This document shows positions 54,676-62,613 of a DNA stretch of 64,000 nucleotides, in pieces; position 1 is the first letter of the stretch; every line of letters starts with the position of its first letter. The stretch comes from Xaviernesmea oryzae (GTDB lineage Bacteria > Pseudomonadota > Alphaproteobacteria > Rhizobiales > Rhizobiaceae), in assembly GCF_900109605.1 (NCBI RefSeq), contig NZ_FOAM01000012.1, positions 124,001 through 188,000 of the forward strand, given 5' to 3'. Both the position numbers and the translations under genes were made by a program. The notes beneath the pieces were generated by a model. That model made no database searches. It was not told where the DNA came from and worked only from the letters and a program-made list of their open reading frames with translations.

Positions 54676-55218
54676 ATGCGCCAGGCTCTCGTCATCATCG
54701 ACATGCAGCAGATCATGCAGGACCGCATCGAGGCCGGGCGCGACCACGTGAACGGCCAGGCGGCGCAGCGGATCGTGGACCTTGCCGAGAGCTTCCGCGC
54801 CCGGGGAATGCCGGTTCTCCACGTGCGCCATCACGAGGCCGATCCAGCCTCGCCGCTCCATGCCGATGCGCCCGGTGCCGCGCCCTTGACCTGCGATATG
54901 GCGCTTGCCGGCGAGCCGGTCTTCATCAAATCCACCAGCTCCGCTTTCGCCTCCACCGATCTGGCCGATCATCTCCGGCGCGAGGGGATCGGGGCGCTGG
55001 TGGTCACCGGCGCGGTCGCGGGCTTCTGCGTTAATTCCACCGTGCGCGCCGGTTGCGATCTCGGCTTTGCCATGACGGTTGCCCGCGATGCCGTGCTCGG
55101 CTTCGACCTGCCGGAGGCCGGCCTTTCGGCCGAGACGATCTTCGCTGTCACCATGGCCCATCTTGCGGCCGATTTCGCGCGGGTCGTGGAGAGCGATGCC
55201 GTGCTCGCGCCGGCATAG
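54676..55218 (+). CDS. Isochorismatase-family cysteine hydrolase
   Basis: A 180-residue hydrolase with the family's triad: Asp in ALVIIDMQQ (D10), Lys in VFIKSTSSAF and Cys in VAGFCVNSTVR, and the cis-peptide-type VTGAVAG segment. Members hydrolyse amides such as nicotinamide, carbamates or N-acyl compounds; the exact substrate is not visible. ATG 54676 has an 'aaggag' site. Confidence 0.87.
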   Translation: MRQALVIIDMQQIMQDRIEAGRDHVNGQAAQRIVDLAESFRARGMPVLHVRHHEADPASPLHADAPGAAPLTCDMALAGEPVFIKSTSSAFASTDLADHLRREGIGALVVTGAVAGFCVNSTVRAGCDLGFAMTVARDAVLGFDLPEAGLSAETIFAVTMAHLAADFARVVESDAVLAPA

Positions 55219-55260
55219 ACGCGCCGGAAAGCGCGTCGTTCGACCGGCACTCCAGGCGTC

Positions 55261-55767
55261 TCACAGATCATGCTTGCGGATATTGCGCAGGATCTTGTGC
55301 AGGGTGGTGAGGAAGGCGCGATATTCGTCGTCGTCGATGTCCTGGAACATCTGCCGCAGCCCTTCATACATGGTAGGCCAGAAGACATCGAACAGCGCGC
55401 GGCCTTCTTCGGTGATCGCCACGTCGCGCACGCGCATATCGCCCGCGCGCGGCTTGCGGCTGATCAGGCCCTGCTCCTCCAGCGAATCCACCGTGCGGCT
55501 CATGGTGGATTGCTCCATCACCGCGAAGACCGAGAGTTCGTTGATCGTGAGAGACGGCGAAACGCTCAAGACCGCGAGTGCGCGCATCTTCGCCGTGGTC
55601 ATGTCGCGCGTCTTCAGCTCTTCGGCCAGATTGGCGTTCCAGCGCGCGATCAGCCGGTTCATGATATAGGGGGCGAAATTGTTGAGGCCGATTTCGCCGA
55701 GGCTCGGCAGCCGGGTGTTGGGTCGCTCCGCATCGCCGAGGATCTCACCCGAAAAGCCGTTCTCCAT
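55261..55767 (-). CDS. MarR-family regulator
   Basis: A 168-residue MarR protein with the winged helix near residues 55-125 (ALAVLSVSPSLTINELSVFA, recognition helix MEQSTMSRTVDSLEEQG, wing RAGDMRVRDVAITEEG). These proteins repress catabolic or efflux genes and release DNA on binding small aromatic ligands. It follows the FAD-oxidoreductase gene on the same strand by 35 bp, so they may be co-transcribed. Confidence 0.9.
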   Translation of the reverse strand: MENGFSGEILGDAERPNTRLPSLGEIGLNNFAPYIMNRLIARWNANLAEELKTRDMTTAKMRALAVLSVSPSLTINELSVFAVMEQSTMSRTVDSLEEQGLISRKPRAGDMRVRDVAITEEGRALFDVFWPTMYEGLRQMFQDIDDDEYRAFLTTLHKILRNIRKHDL

Positions 55768-55802
55768 GCCGCCGTCCTTCTGCGCTTGAAACCTGCCTGC
55801 TT

Positions 55803-57395
55803 CTACCGAAGCGAGGAGGCCAGCAGAAAGCCCGATCCGCCGGCCAGGCCGGGGCCCGGATGGGTCGATGCCCCGATCTGGTGCAGCCCCGGCACATGGG
55901 TGAAGTAGTTAGTGGTGGTTTTGAACGGGCGCCAGAGGAAAAACTGGTCCAGCCCGCAAAATCCGCCATAGGGGTCGCCGCCGACGAGGTTGACATTCAT
56001 GGCCTGCAGGTCGGCGGGCGAAAAAGCGCGGCGGGCGAGCAGGATCTCGTCGAAATTCTCGATCTGGGCGCGCAGCATGGCCTCCACCCGGTCGGCAAAC
56101 CGCTCGCGCAGCGCGTCCGTCCAGCGCCCATCCTCGGGCGTGGCGAGGTGGCCGGCGGCGTCGCCCTTGATGATGCGCGGCGTGTCCGGCAGCTGCAGCC
56201 AGAGGATCGCTCCGCCCTCGGGCGCGCGGGAGGGGTCGAGCGCGGTCGGCTGGCCGACGCAGACGGTCGGCTCGGCCGGCAGCAGCCCGCGTTCGGCCTC
56301 GTTGGCAGAGCGGGAGACGCCGTCGAGCCCGGGGGTGAGGTGCAGCAGCGCCACGCCCGACAGGGCCTCGCCCGCCTTCCAGCGCGGCTTGCCCTTCAGC
56401 GCATAGTGGATCTGCATATTGCCCTTGCCGTAGCGGTAGCGCTTCAAGCCTTCCTGGACGGCGGGCGGCGACGCGACCGGCCAGTCCCTCAACAGCTGCT
56501 CGTAGAGCTGATGCGGAGTGACGGAAGCGATGACGCCCTCGCGGCAGGGGAAGCGCCTGTTGTCCGTCAGCGCCACGCCGAAAGGCCGGCCGCCGGCGCC
56601 GCCGGGCAGGATGCGCGCGACCTCGGCGCCGGTGATGATCTCGCCGCCCTGGTCGCGGATCAGCCGGGCAAAGGCTTCGGTCAGCCTTTCGGCCCCGCCC
56701 TTGACGATCGGGCAGCCGGCCGCCTCGATGGCAAAGCCGATGACCTTGACCATCTCGGCCGAATAGGCGCTTTCCGGCCCAAGGCCGCAATGCAGCGCCC
56801 AGGGCGCGAAGAGCGCTTTCATCTCCTCGCTCGCATAGGTCGCGTCCAGATAATTGCGCGCCGGCGCCAGCGCCTCGCCGAAGAAGGCGGCCAGCGCCCG
56901 GGGCCCGCGCCGCCAGAGCTCGCGGCTCACCAGCTTCAGCGTGGCCGAGGACCAGAGCCGGCCGCCGAGCAGCGCGAAGACGAAGCCGGCATTGGCGCCG
57001 AAGCGGCCCATCTCCTGTGCGAAGGCCTGGCCATCGCCGGACGCGAGGCTGTCGAAATGGGCGATGTTTTTCGTCCGGTCCATGGAGAGAACGGCATGGC
57101 GCCCGTCCGGCGTCAGCACGCCCGTCGGCGTCGGTGAATGGCAGAATTCGAGGCCCCGCGCTTCCAGATCCTTGCCCAGCGCGGCGAAGGCCGGGGAGGT
57201 GAGGAAGAGCACCATGGTCGTGGCCATGACATCGTGGACATAGCCCGGCGCGGTGATCTCCTCCGTGCGCAGGCAACCGCCGATGCGGTCGTTGCGCTCG
57301 AGCACCAGCACCTTCTTTCCCTTGCGGCCAAGCAGCGCGGCAGCCACGAGCGCATTGATGCCGCTGCCGATGATGATGTGATGGGCATCCTGCAT
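55803..57395 (-). CDS. Phytoene-desaturase-like FAD oxidoreductase (paralogue 1)
   Basis: A 530-residue flavoprotein with the dinucleotide-binding motif HHIIIGSGINALVAAALLG, then ERNDRIGGCLRTEE, as in the NAD(P)/FAD-dependent, CrtI-like family. The C-terminal FAD segment is LHQIGASTHPGPGLAGGSG. Function is not established for this branch; carotenoid genes are absent, so oxidation of another lipophilic or aromatic substrate is likely. It shares stretches such as VGQPTALDPSRAP with the plus-strand paralogue at 59559-61133. It is followed by a MarR gene. Confidence 0.87.
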   Translation of the reverse strand: MQDAHHIIIGSGINALVAAALLGRKGKKVLVLERNDRIGGCLRTEEITAPGYVHDVMATTMVLFLTSPAFAALGKDLEARGLEFCHSPTPTGVLTPDGRHAVLSMDRTKNIAHFDSLASGDGQAFAQEMGRFGANAGFVFALLGGRLWSSATLKLVSRELWRRGPRALAAFFGEALAPARNYLDATYASEEMKALFAPWALHCGLGPESAYSAEMVKVIGFAIEAAGCPIVKGGAERLTEAFARLIRDQGGEIITGAEVARILPGGAGGRPFGVALTDNRRFPCREGVIASVTPHQLYEQLLRDWPVASPPAVQEGLKRYRYGKGNMQIHYALKGKPRWKAGEALSGVALLHLTPGLDGVSRSANEAERGLLPAEPTVCVGQPTALDPSRAPEGGAILWLQLPDTPRIIKGDAAGHLATPEDGRWTDALRERFADRVEAMLRAQIENFDEILLARRAFSPADLQAMNVNLVGGDPYGGFCGLDQFFLWRPFKTTTNYFTHVPGLHQIGASTHPGPGLAGGSGFLLASSLR

Positions 57396-57542
57396 GGTGC
57401 TCTCCGCAAGGCCCGAACCGGCGCGGACGAGTGCTGCCGGAGGGGCGGTTCATGAGGTTGAAAGGAGGCGGACCGGCTCATTTTCGGTCCGATGCTTTCG
57501 GCAGGCGGCACCATCCTGAACCAGTGCCGGATTTCAGGTCGT

Positions 57543-57950
57543 TCAAACCTTGGATGCGTGGAGCCTGCCTGCTCTTACGGCGTCCGCCAGACGTTTTCGC
57601 ATGTCCAAAAAGAAGTCCTTGAGAACATGTCCGTAATCGCAGCGGGAAGGATCGTTCGGCAATGGCTTGATATGGTCTTAAGGCCACTCACACCGATTGA
57701 TCTCGCTCAGTCGAACGTAATTGATGGCCTCATCCAGACCCATCGCCTTGCAGACATCGTCCGGTATCCGCAGTGATTGATCCTCCTCCCCTATTTCAGG
57801 GTGGGAATGCGTCATCGGAACGACCGTGACCATGCCTGTCTGGCTTGAGGCCAGAACGATGGCACAGGGACGTTCTTTCTTGAAATGGTCCCTGTACCAA
57901 GTGTAGTCGAACCGGATGACAAGGCCCGACGTAGGGTCCGGCAGTTTCAC
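57543..57950 (-). pseudogene. PemK/MazF-like toxin interrupted by an in-frame stop
   Basis: GTG 57950 overlaps the antitoxin stop (GTGA). The first 90 residues (GLVIRFDYTWYRDHFKKERP, then VVPMTHSHPEIG and YVRLSEINRCEWP) resemble PemK-like plasmid-maintenance toxins, but a TAA at 57680-57678 stops it. The same frame continues for 44 more residues (DHIKPLPNDPSRCDYGH, then DMRKRLADAVRAG), matching the usual C-terminus of the family. So the gene was about 135 residues and now carries a nonsense codon exactly where a Gly is expected after Trp-Pro. The toxin is probably inactive or weakened. Confidence 0.65.
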
Positions 57951-58201
57951 TTAGAGATCACGCCATAGTCCGCGTTTTCAATCTCAGTGAGCAGCGCGTC
58001 GTCGATCTCGCTGACATGAAGCACCTGCACCTCACGTCTCTTCAGACGGTTGAAATGCTCAAGCTCATCTGCACTGATATAGGCACCCACGACCCGATTG
58101 TGCGACGTGACTTCAATCACCCCAGCCTTATGGACCGCATCGCGAATTCGTCCAAAATGACGAGAAAAGTCCGATGCGGAGATGCGAAGCGCTGTGCTCA
58201 T
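57947..58201 (-). CDS. Phd/YefM-like antitoxin
   Basis: An 84-residue antitoxin: N-terminal Phd-type DNA-binding segment (SASDFSRHFGRIRDAVHKAG, then VTSHNRVVGAYISADE) and an acidic C-terminal toxin-binding tail. ATG 58201 has 'aaggag'. It overlaps the toxin gene by 4 bases, and an inverted repeat covers its promoter. Confidence 0.82.
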   Translation of the reverse strand: MSTALRISASDFSRHFGRIRDAVHKAGVIEVTSHNRVVGAYISADELEHFNRLKRREVQVLHVSEIDDALLTEIENADYGVISK

Positions 58202-58225
58202 GATCGATCTCCTTCCATCATCTGA

Positions 58226-58253
58226 AAATTACGTATTTTCCGTAATTTGTCAA
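58226..58253 (-). promoter_or_regulatory. Toxin-antitoxin promoter/operator
   Basis: Minus-strand TTGACA (58253-58248), 16-bp spacer, TAATTT. The inverted repeat aaattacg/cgtaattt (58226-58233/58241-58248, 7-bp centre) spans the promoter, as expected for autoregulation by the antitoxin. Confidence 0.65.
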
Positions 58254-58365
58254 TGTAGAAGACGATACGACTGTTTCAGACCTGCCGGATTTAAGAGGTT
58301 CAAGCCGTTGGAACGAAACGCTTTATGGCAATTCGTTCATAAAGTTCCCGCTGCGACATAAGCTT

Positions 58366-58386
58366 CCTCTCCCCAGCGGGGAGAGG
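58366..58386. repeat. Mosaic-type hairpin
   Basis: cctctcccc-agc-ggggagagg, perfect 9-bp stem, between the cyclase gene and the toxin-antitoxin operator. Same unit as at 29438 and 34089. Confidence 0.6.
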
Positions 58387-58423
58387 GCAGGCCGAAGACG
58401 CTGAGCACCCTCGCTCCCCGCGC

Positions 58424-59203
58424 TTACCCGATCAGCGCCAGTGCCCGCACCGGCGAGCCCGTGCCCTTGACGAGCTTCAGCGGCGCGGCGATCAGGATCG
58501 CGCCCTTGGGCGGCAGCTGGTCGAGATGGCAGAGGCTGGCCAGGCCGTATTTATTGGCCTGGTGCATGAGGTTATGGGCGGGGAAGGGCGGGGTCATGCC
58601 GCCGGCCGATCCCGCATCGGTGCCCACCGTTTCCTGGCCCCAGCCGATGACGTTCTTCGACAGGAGATATTCGATGGCATCGACCGTCGGCCCCGGCGAA
58701 TGGGGGCCGGTCTCGTCGGCATTGAGGAAGGTCTCGGTCGAGCCGTTGCGCTTGTACCAGTCGGTGCGCAGCAGCACCCAGCTGCCGGCCTCGATCTCGC
58801 CATGCTCGGCTTCCCATTCGCGGATGCTGTCGGCGGTCAGCAGATAGTCGGGGTTCTCGGCGGCTTCCTTCGAGCGGTCGATGACATTGACGGGCGCGAC
58901 GAAATTCTGCGGCGGAATGGTGTCGGTGGTGTTTTCGGGATGGTCCTTGCCGGTGATCCAGTGGCAGGGCGCATCGAAATGCGTGCCGGTATGTTCGCCC
59001 AGCTCCAGCCAGTTCCAGGCCCAGAAGGGGCCGTTCTCGTCATATTCGGAAATGGTGTGCACGGCCACTTTCGGCGTGTTCTTGCCGAACTGCGGCGGCA
59101 GGTAGAGCACGGGCGTATCCGGCCCGAGCGGCGCGCTGAGATCGACGACCTTGACGGCGCCGCTGACGAGGCTGGTGGCGAGTGCGGTGAGTGCTTCGGT
59201 CAT
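58424..59203 (-). CDS. Cyclase-family metal-dependent hydrolase (isatin hydrolase/kynurenine formamidase-like)
   Basis: A 259-residue hydrolase with the family's metal motif GEHTGTHFDAPCHW near residue 72 and further conserved blocks WVLLRTDWYKR, GPHSPGPTVDAIEYL and GWGQETVGTDAG. The length suits isatin hydrolase (~260) better than KynB (~210). These manganese enzymes cleave cyclic or formyl amides such as isatin or N-formylkynurenine. Start 59203 has 'aagggga'. Divergent from a phytoene-desaturase-like gene, in a region with iorAB and MarR genes; an indole-derived substrate is inferred only. Confidence 0.86.
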   Translation of the reverse strand: MTEALTALATSLVSGAVKVVDLSAPLGPDTPVLYLPPQFGKNTPKVAVHTISEYDENGPFWAWNWLELGEHTGTHFDAPCHWITGKDHPENTTDTIPPQNFVAPVNVIDRSKEAAENPDYLLTADSIREWEAEHGEIEAGSWVLLRTDWYKRNGSTETFLNADETGPHSPGPTVDAIEYLLSKNVIGWGQETVGTDAGSAGGMTPPFPAHNLMHQANKYGLASLCHLDQLPPKGAILIAAPLKLVKGTGSPVRALALIG

Positions 59204-59558
59204 GCTGTTCCCCTTGTCGACGGGCCGCGTGCCAACCGGGAAGGCCGCGGCCATTGGGGCGAAGCTTAAGCAGGGAGCATGAGAATGCAAGCATCAGAAA
59301 GCCCTCCCGACAAAATATTTTAAGCCTAAACGATTTCGGTGGAGCCATCGGATTTTTGTGCTAGCCTTCATTCGGCGCGGCCATTCGCTCGACTGGCGGG
59401 CGCGGTCGCAGCCTGCGGTTCCAGTCGTCCAGAAGACCCGGTCTCGGCGGTTCGACCGGCCGCGATATATGCATTCAAAAATAATGGGGCCGAAACGGTC
59501 CTGCGGTGATGCAAGGTTCAAGGGGCTCAATGCCCGGGGCTCTGAGGGGAGCTTGACG
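59204..59558. other. Divergent promoter region of cyclase and FAD-oxidoreductase genes
   Basis: 355 bp without a gene. Contains the palindrome aaaatatttt (59312-59321) within gcttaaaatattttg (minus strand). The 9-mer gcttaaaat also occurs at 46899-46907 upstream of the peptide-type binding-protein gene; a shared regulator is possible. Confidence 0.35.
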
Positions 59559-61133
59559 ATGTCGACATATGACGCGCTTGTCGTCGGTGCCGGGCATAAT
59601 GGCCTGGCGGCTGCCATTCACCTGGCCAGCCGGGGCTGGTCCGTGGCGGTGGTGGAGGCGGCCTCTGCGCCCGGCGGCGCGGTGAAGACGGCCGAGCTGA
59701 TCGAGCCGGGCTTCCGCCACGATCTCGGAGCGATGAACCTGTCGATGTTTGCCGGCTCCGCCTTTCATAAGACCTATGGCGCTGAGCTTGCCGCCCATGG
59801 TCTTCAATTCGTGCCCGCGACGGACAGTTTCGCCAGCCTGTTTCGCGATGGCAGCCATTTGGGCGTCAGCACCGACAGGGCAAAGACCCGTGCCGCCATC
59901 GCCGCGCTTTCCGCTGCGGATGCCGAGGCCTGGGACCGGATGAATGGCGGGTTCGGCGCGCTCGCCACGCCGCTTTTCGGCCTGCTCGGCGCGCCGATGC
60001 CGTCGCTGGCCGGCGCCAAGGCGCTCTGGCAGGCCTTTCGCCAAGGCGGCTTTGCCCGGCTGTACGATCTCGGCCAGCTGTTGCTCTCATCGCCCCGCGC
60101 CTTTCTCGACCGCCACTTCGAAAACGACAGGCTGAAGGCGATGATGGCCGCCTGGGGCCTGCATCTGGATTTTGCTCCTGACACGGCCGGTGGCGCGCTG
60201 TTTCCCTATCTTGAAACCATGGCCACCCAGGCCTTTGGCATGGTGATCGGCGCCGGCGGGGCCGACAGCATGATCAAGGCCATGGTCGGCTTGCTGCAGG
60301 CCAAGGGCGGCACGCTGCTGCTCGACAGCCCGGTGCGCGAGATCGTCGCCGAGGGCGGACGCGCAAGCGGTCTCGTTCTGGCCGATGGCCGGCGGCTGAC
60401 GGCCCGGCGCGCGGTGATCGCCAATCTACACCCCAAGCTGGTCTTTGGCGGCCTGCTGCCCGACACCGCGCCGCTGCCCGAACGGTTTCGCCAGGGCGTG
60501 AAACGCTTCCGCTCCGGCCCCGGCGCCATGATGATCCATCTGACGCTCGACGCCCTGCCAAACTGGCGCGGCGCGCCGGAGCTCGCAAGCTTCGCCTATG
60601 TGCATCTGGCGCCGGATCTCGCCATGATGAACCGCGTCGCGGCCGAGGCCATGGCCGGGCTCTTGCCGGCCGAGCCGGTGCTCGTCGTCGGCCAGCCGAC
60701 CGCGCTCGACCCGACGCGCGCGCCAGCGGGCAAGCATGTGCTCTGGGTGCAGGTGCGCGTGCTGCCGGCCGAGATCAAGGGCGACGCGGCCGGTGTCATC
60801 GCTGCACGGGCGTGGGACGAGGTCAAGGAGGACTATGCCGACCGCGTGATGGCGCTGATCGAACGCTCAGCACCCGGGCTTTCAGCCAGCGTGCGCGGCC
60901 GCCATGTCGTCTCCCCGCTCGATCTCGAGCGGGACAATCCCTGCCTGATCGGCGGGGACAGCCTGGGTGGCTCGCACCAGCTCGACCAGAATTTCCTCTT
61001 CCGCCCGGTCGCCGGCTGGTCGCGCTACAAGACCCCGGTGGAGTGCCTCTATCTCTGCGGCGCGGCCACCTGGCCGGGCGCCGGCACAGGGGCCGGCTCC
61101 GGCTTCCTGCTGGCCAAGGCACTGGCGCGATAG
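59559..61133 (+). CDS. Phytoene-desaturase-like FAD oxidoreductase (paralogue 2)
   Basis: A 524-residue flavoprotein. FAD-binding motif ALVVGAGHNGLAAAIHLASR, then EAASAPGGAVKTAEL, and a C-terminal LYLCGAATWPGAGTGAGSG segment. Related along its length to the protein at 55803-57395 (VGQPTALDPTRAP, EIKGDAAG), but clearly diverged, so it is an old duplication. ATG 59559 follows 'gagggga'. Role unknown; likely redox of a non-carotenoid substrate together with the divergent cyclase-family hydrolase. Confidence 0.88.
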   Translation: MSTYDALVVGAGHNGLAAAIHLASRGWSVAVVEAASAPGGAVKTAELIEPGFRHDLGAMNLSMFAGSAFHKTYGAELAAHGLQFVPATDSFASLFRDGSHLGVSTDRAKTRAAIAALSAADAEAWDRMNGGFGALATPLFGLLGAPMPSLAGAKALWQAFRQGGFARLYDLGQLLLSSPRAFLDRHFENDRLKAMMAAWGLHLDFAPDTAGGALFPYLETMATQAFGMVIGAGGADSMIKAMVGLLQAKGGTLLLDSPVREIVAEGGRASGLVLADGRRLTARRAVIANLHPKLVFGGLLPDTAPLPERFRQGVKRFRSGPGAMMIHLTLDALPNWRGAPELASFAYVHLAPDLAMMNRVAAEAMAGLLPAEPVLVVGQPTALDPTRAPAGKHVLWVQVRVLPAEIKGDAAGVIAARAWDEVKEDYADRVMALIERSAPGLSASVRGRHVVSPLDLERDNPCLIGGDSLGGSHQLDQNFLFRPVAGWSRYKTPVECLYLCGAATWPGAGTGAGSGFLLAKALAR

Positions 61134-61425
61134 GGCATTGGGCCGGAAAGGGAGCCGGACTCCCGGATGCTCGACGCAAGACATCACTCTCGCGCATCGA
61201 CGCGATCCCGGATTGCTCTGTGGCGCGCCTGCCTGTCTCGTGTCTTCTCGCGATCAGCACGCGCGCCGTTCCGAATGGAAAAAGCTTGACGCAGCGGCGG
61301 CTCTCCCGCAGGTCAGCAGGCTGAAACGGTCAGGCGGCATCTCCGCCCGGCCTTGTCGTTCCGCAAGGCGCTGCCTGGTTCAGGGCGCGGCCGCGGACGG
61401 GATGGACTGAAACCGGGCGCAGCGC

Positions 61426-61908
61426 ATGGATCTCGAACATATCGTCAGCGACACCCAGGAAGGCAAGAAGCCGGAGTTGCGCCTCTGGCTCAGGCTTTTG
61501 TCGACCACCAAGCTGATCTCGCAGGAAATCCGCCGCCGCCTGCGCACGGAATTCGGCGCCACCCTGCCGCAATTCGACCTGATGGCCCAGCTCTACCGGG
61601 AGGAGAAGGGCCTGCGCCTGGGCGAGCTCTCCAGCCGCACCATGGTGACCAATGGCAACATCACCGGCCTGGTCGAGCGGCTGGAAGCGGACGGCCTGGT
61701 GCTGCGCACCCGCCCGGAAGACGACCGCCGCGTCACCGTCGCCCGCCTGACGCCCGCCGGACGCGCCGGCTTCGAAGCCATGGCCCAGGCGCATGAAGGC
61801 TGGCTGAGGGAGATGATGGCCGAGGTCGACCCCGCCATCGTCGCCAGCCTGCTCACCCATGTCGGCGCCATCAAGGACTCGGCCCGGCGGCATTTGTCGG
61901 AGGAATAG
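61426..61908 (+). CDS. MarR-family regulator
   Basis: A 160-residue MarR protein with the winged helix at about 50-115 (LGELSSRTMVTNGNITGLVE recognition region, wing RTRPEDDRRVTVARLTPAG) and dimerising end helices. Only distantly similar to the MarR at 55261-55767. It follows the second FAD-oxidoreductase by 292 bp. Candidate controller of the cyclase/FAD genes. Confidence 0.9.
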   Translation: MDLEHIVSDTQEGKKPELRLWLRLLSTTKLISQEIRRRLRTEFGATLPQFDLMAQLYREEKGLRLGELSSRTMVTNGNITGLVERLEADGLVLRTRPEDDRRVTVARLTPAGRAGFEAMAQAHEGWLREMMAEVDPAIVASLLTHVGAIKDSARRHLSEE

Positions 61909-61952
61909 GCGGATGCGCATGGGGACAAGCGGCCGCACTCGGCCTTAATGGC

Positions 61953-62303
61953 TTACGCATCGGGAAAGCGCTTGACGACCTCAATCCTGCCGACGATCGC
62001 GGCATTGAATGCGTTCAGATCCTCGGCCGGAATCCAATATTCCAGATGTGCTTTGCCGCCGGCCTCTTGCACCGCGTAGCGATCCAGAAAGTCCCTGCGA
62101 ACTGCAAAACGCGTCACAAAACCGGCGCCACTGCGCGGCACGTTCCAATCGCGAGCGATCTTTACGGCGTAGTCCTCGGACAGGACAGGATAGAAGATCG
62201 GTTGATCCGGCAAACGCGGCGGGAAACCGCGCCTATCAAGCCCCTCGATCAGAGCCAGTTCCTCAGGTCCGACAGGGCGCCATAGGATGATAGTGTCTTC
62301 CAT
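61953..62303 (-). CDS. Conserved hypothetical protein, annotated elsewhere as ADP-ribosylation/crystallin J1-like
   Basis: A 116-residue protein (TIILWRPVGPEELALIEGLD, then RFPPRLPDQPIFYPVL-type segments and EYWIPAEDLNAFNAAIVGRI). I recall similar proteins being labelled ADP-ribosylation/crystallin J1 without experimental support. No catalytic motif is clear. It overlaps a small upstream ORF by 41 bases on the same strand, giving a two-gene layout. Confidence 0.65.
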   Translation of the reverse strand: MEDTIILWRPVGPEELALIEGLDRRGFPPRLPDQPIFYPVLSEDYAVKIARDWNVPRSGAGFVTRFAVRRDFLDRYAVQEAGGKAHLEYWIPAEDLNAFNAAIVGRIEVVKRFPDA

Positions 62304-62460
62304 AGATCAGGCTCATATGCTGGTTGTTGATCCGGCGGTGTAAATCGCCGTCTGTCTTGTGATGATATCTATCACGCCCAAGCACAGCGAGCTTCACAAT
62401 CTCCGTCTTCCCCCTGTCTGCGTTGCGCGCCATCGCCAGGTCAGCCGGAATCATGGACAT
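62263..62460 (-). CDS. Small hypothetical protein upstream of the crystallin-J1-like gene
   Basis: A 65-residue ORF (ADLAMARNADRGKTEIVKLA, then YHHKTDGDLHRRINNQHM) with protein-like composition. It overlaps the next gene by 41 bases. No family recognised; the pair resembles a toxin-antitoxin or immunity-type arrangement only by layout. Confidence 0.42.
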   Translation of the reverse strand: MSMIPADLAMARNADRGKTEIVKLAVLGRDRYHHKTDGDLHRRINNQHMSLIYGRHYHPMAPCRT

Positions 62461-62613
62461 CGCGCCCCGAAATAACCCCTAAATCACCCCATTTGCCGCG
62501 ACGGATCGCTGCCGCCTATCCGTCAAAGCCCTGTCGATGCCTGGAGAGACAGGCTTGCCTTCATCCCCCGCCTTGGGCCCACACGCCCTTCGCTCAGGAA
62601 AGGTCGGTTGCGA

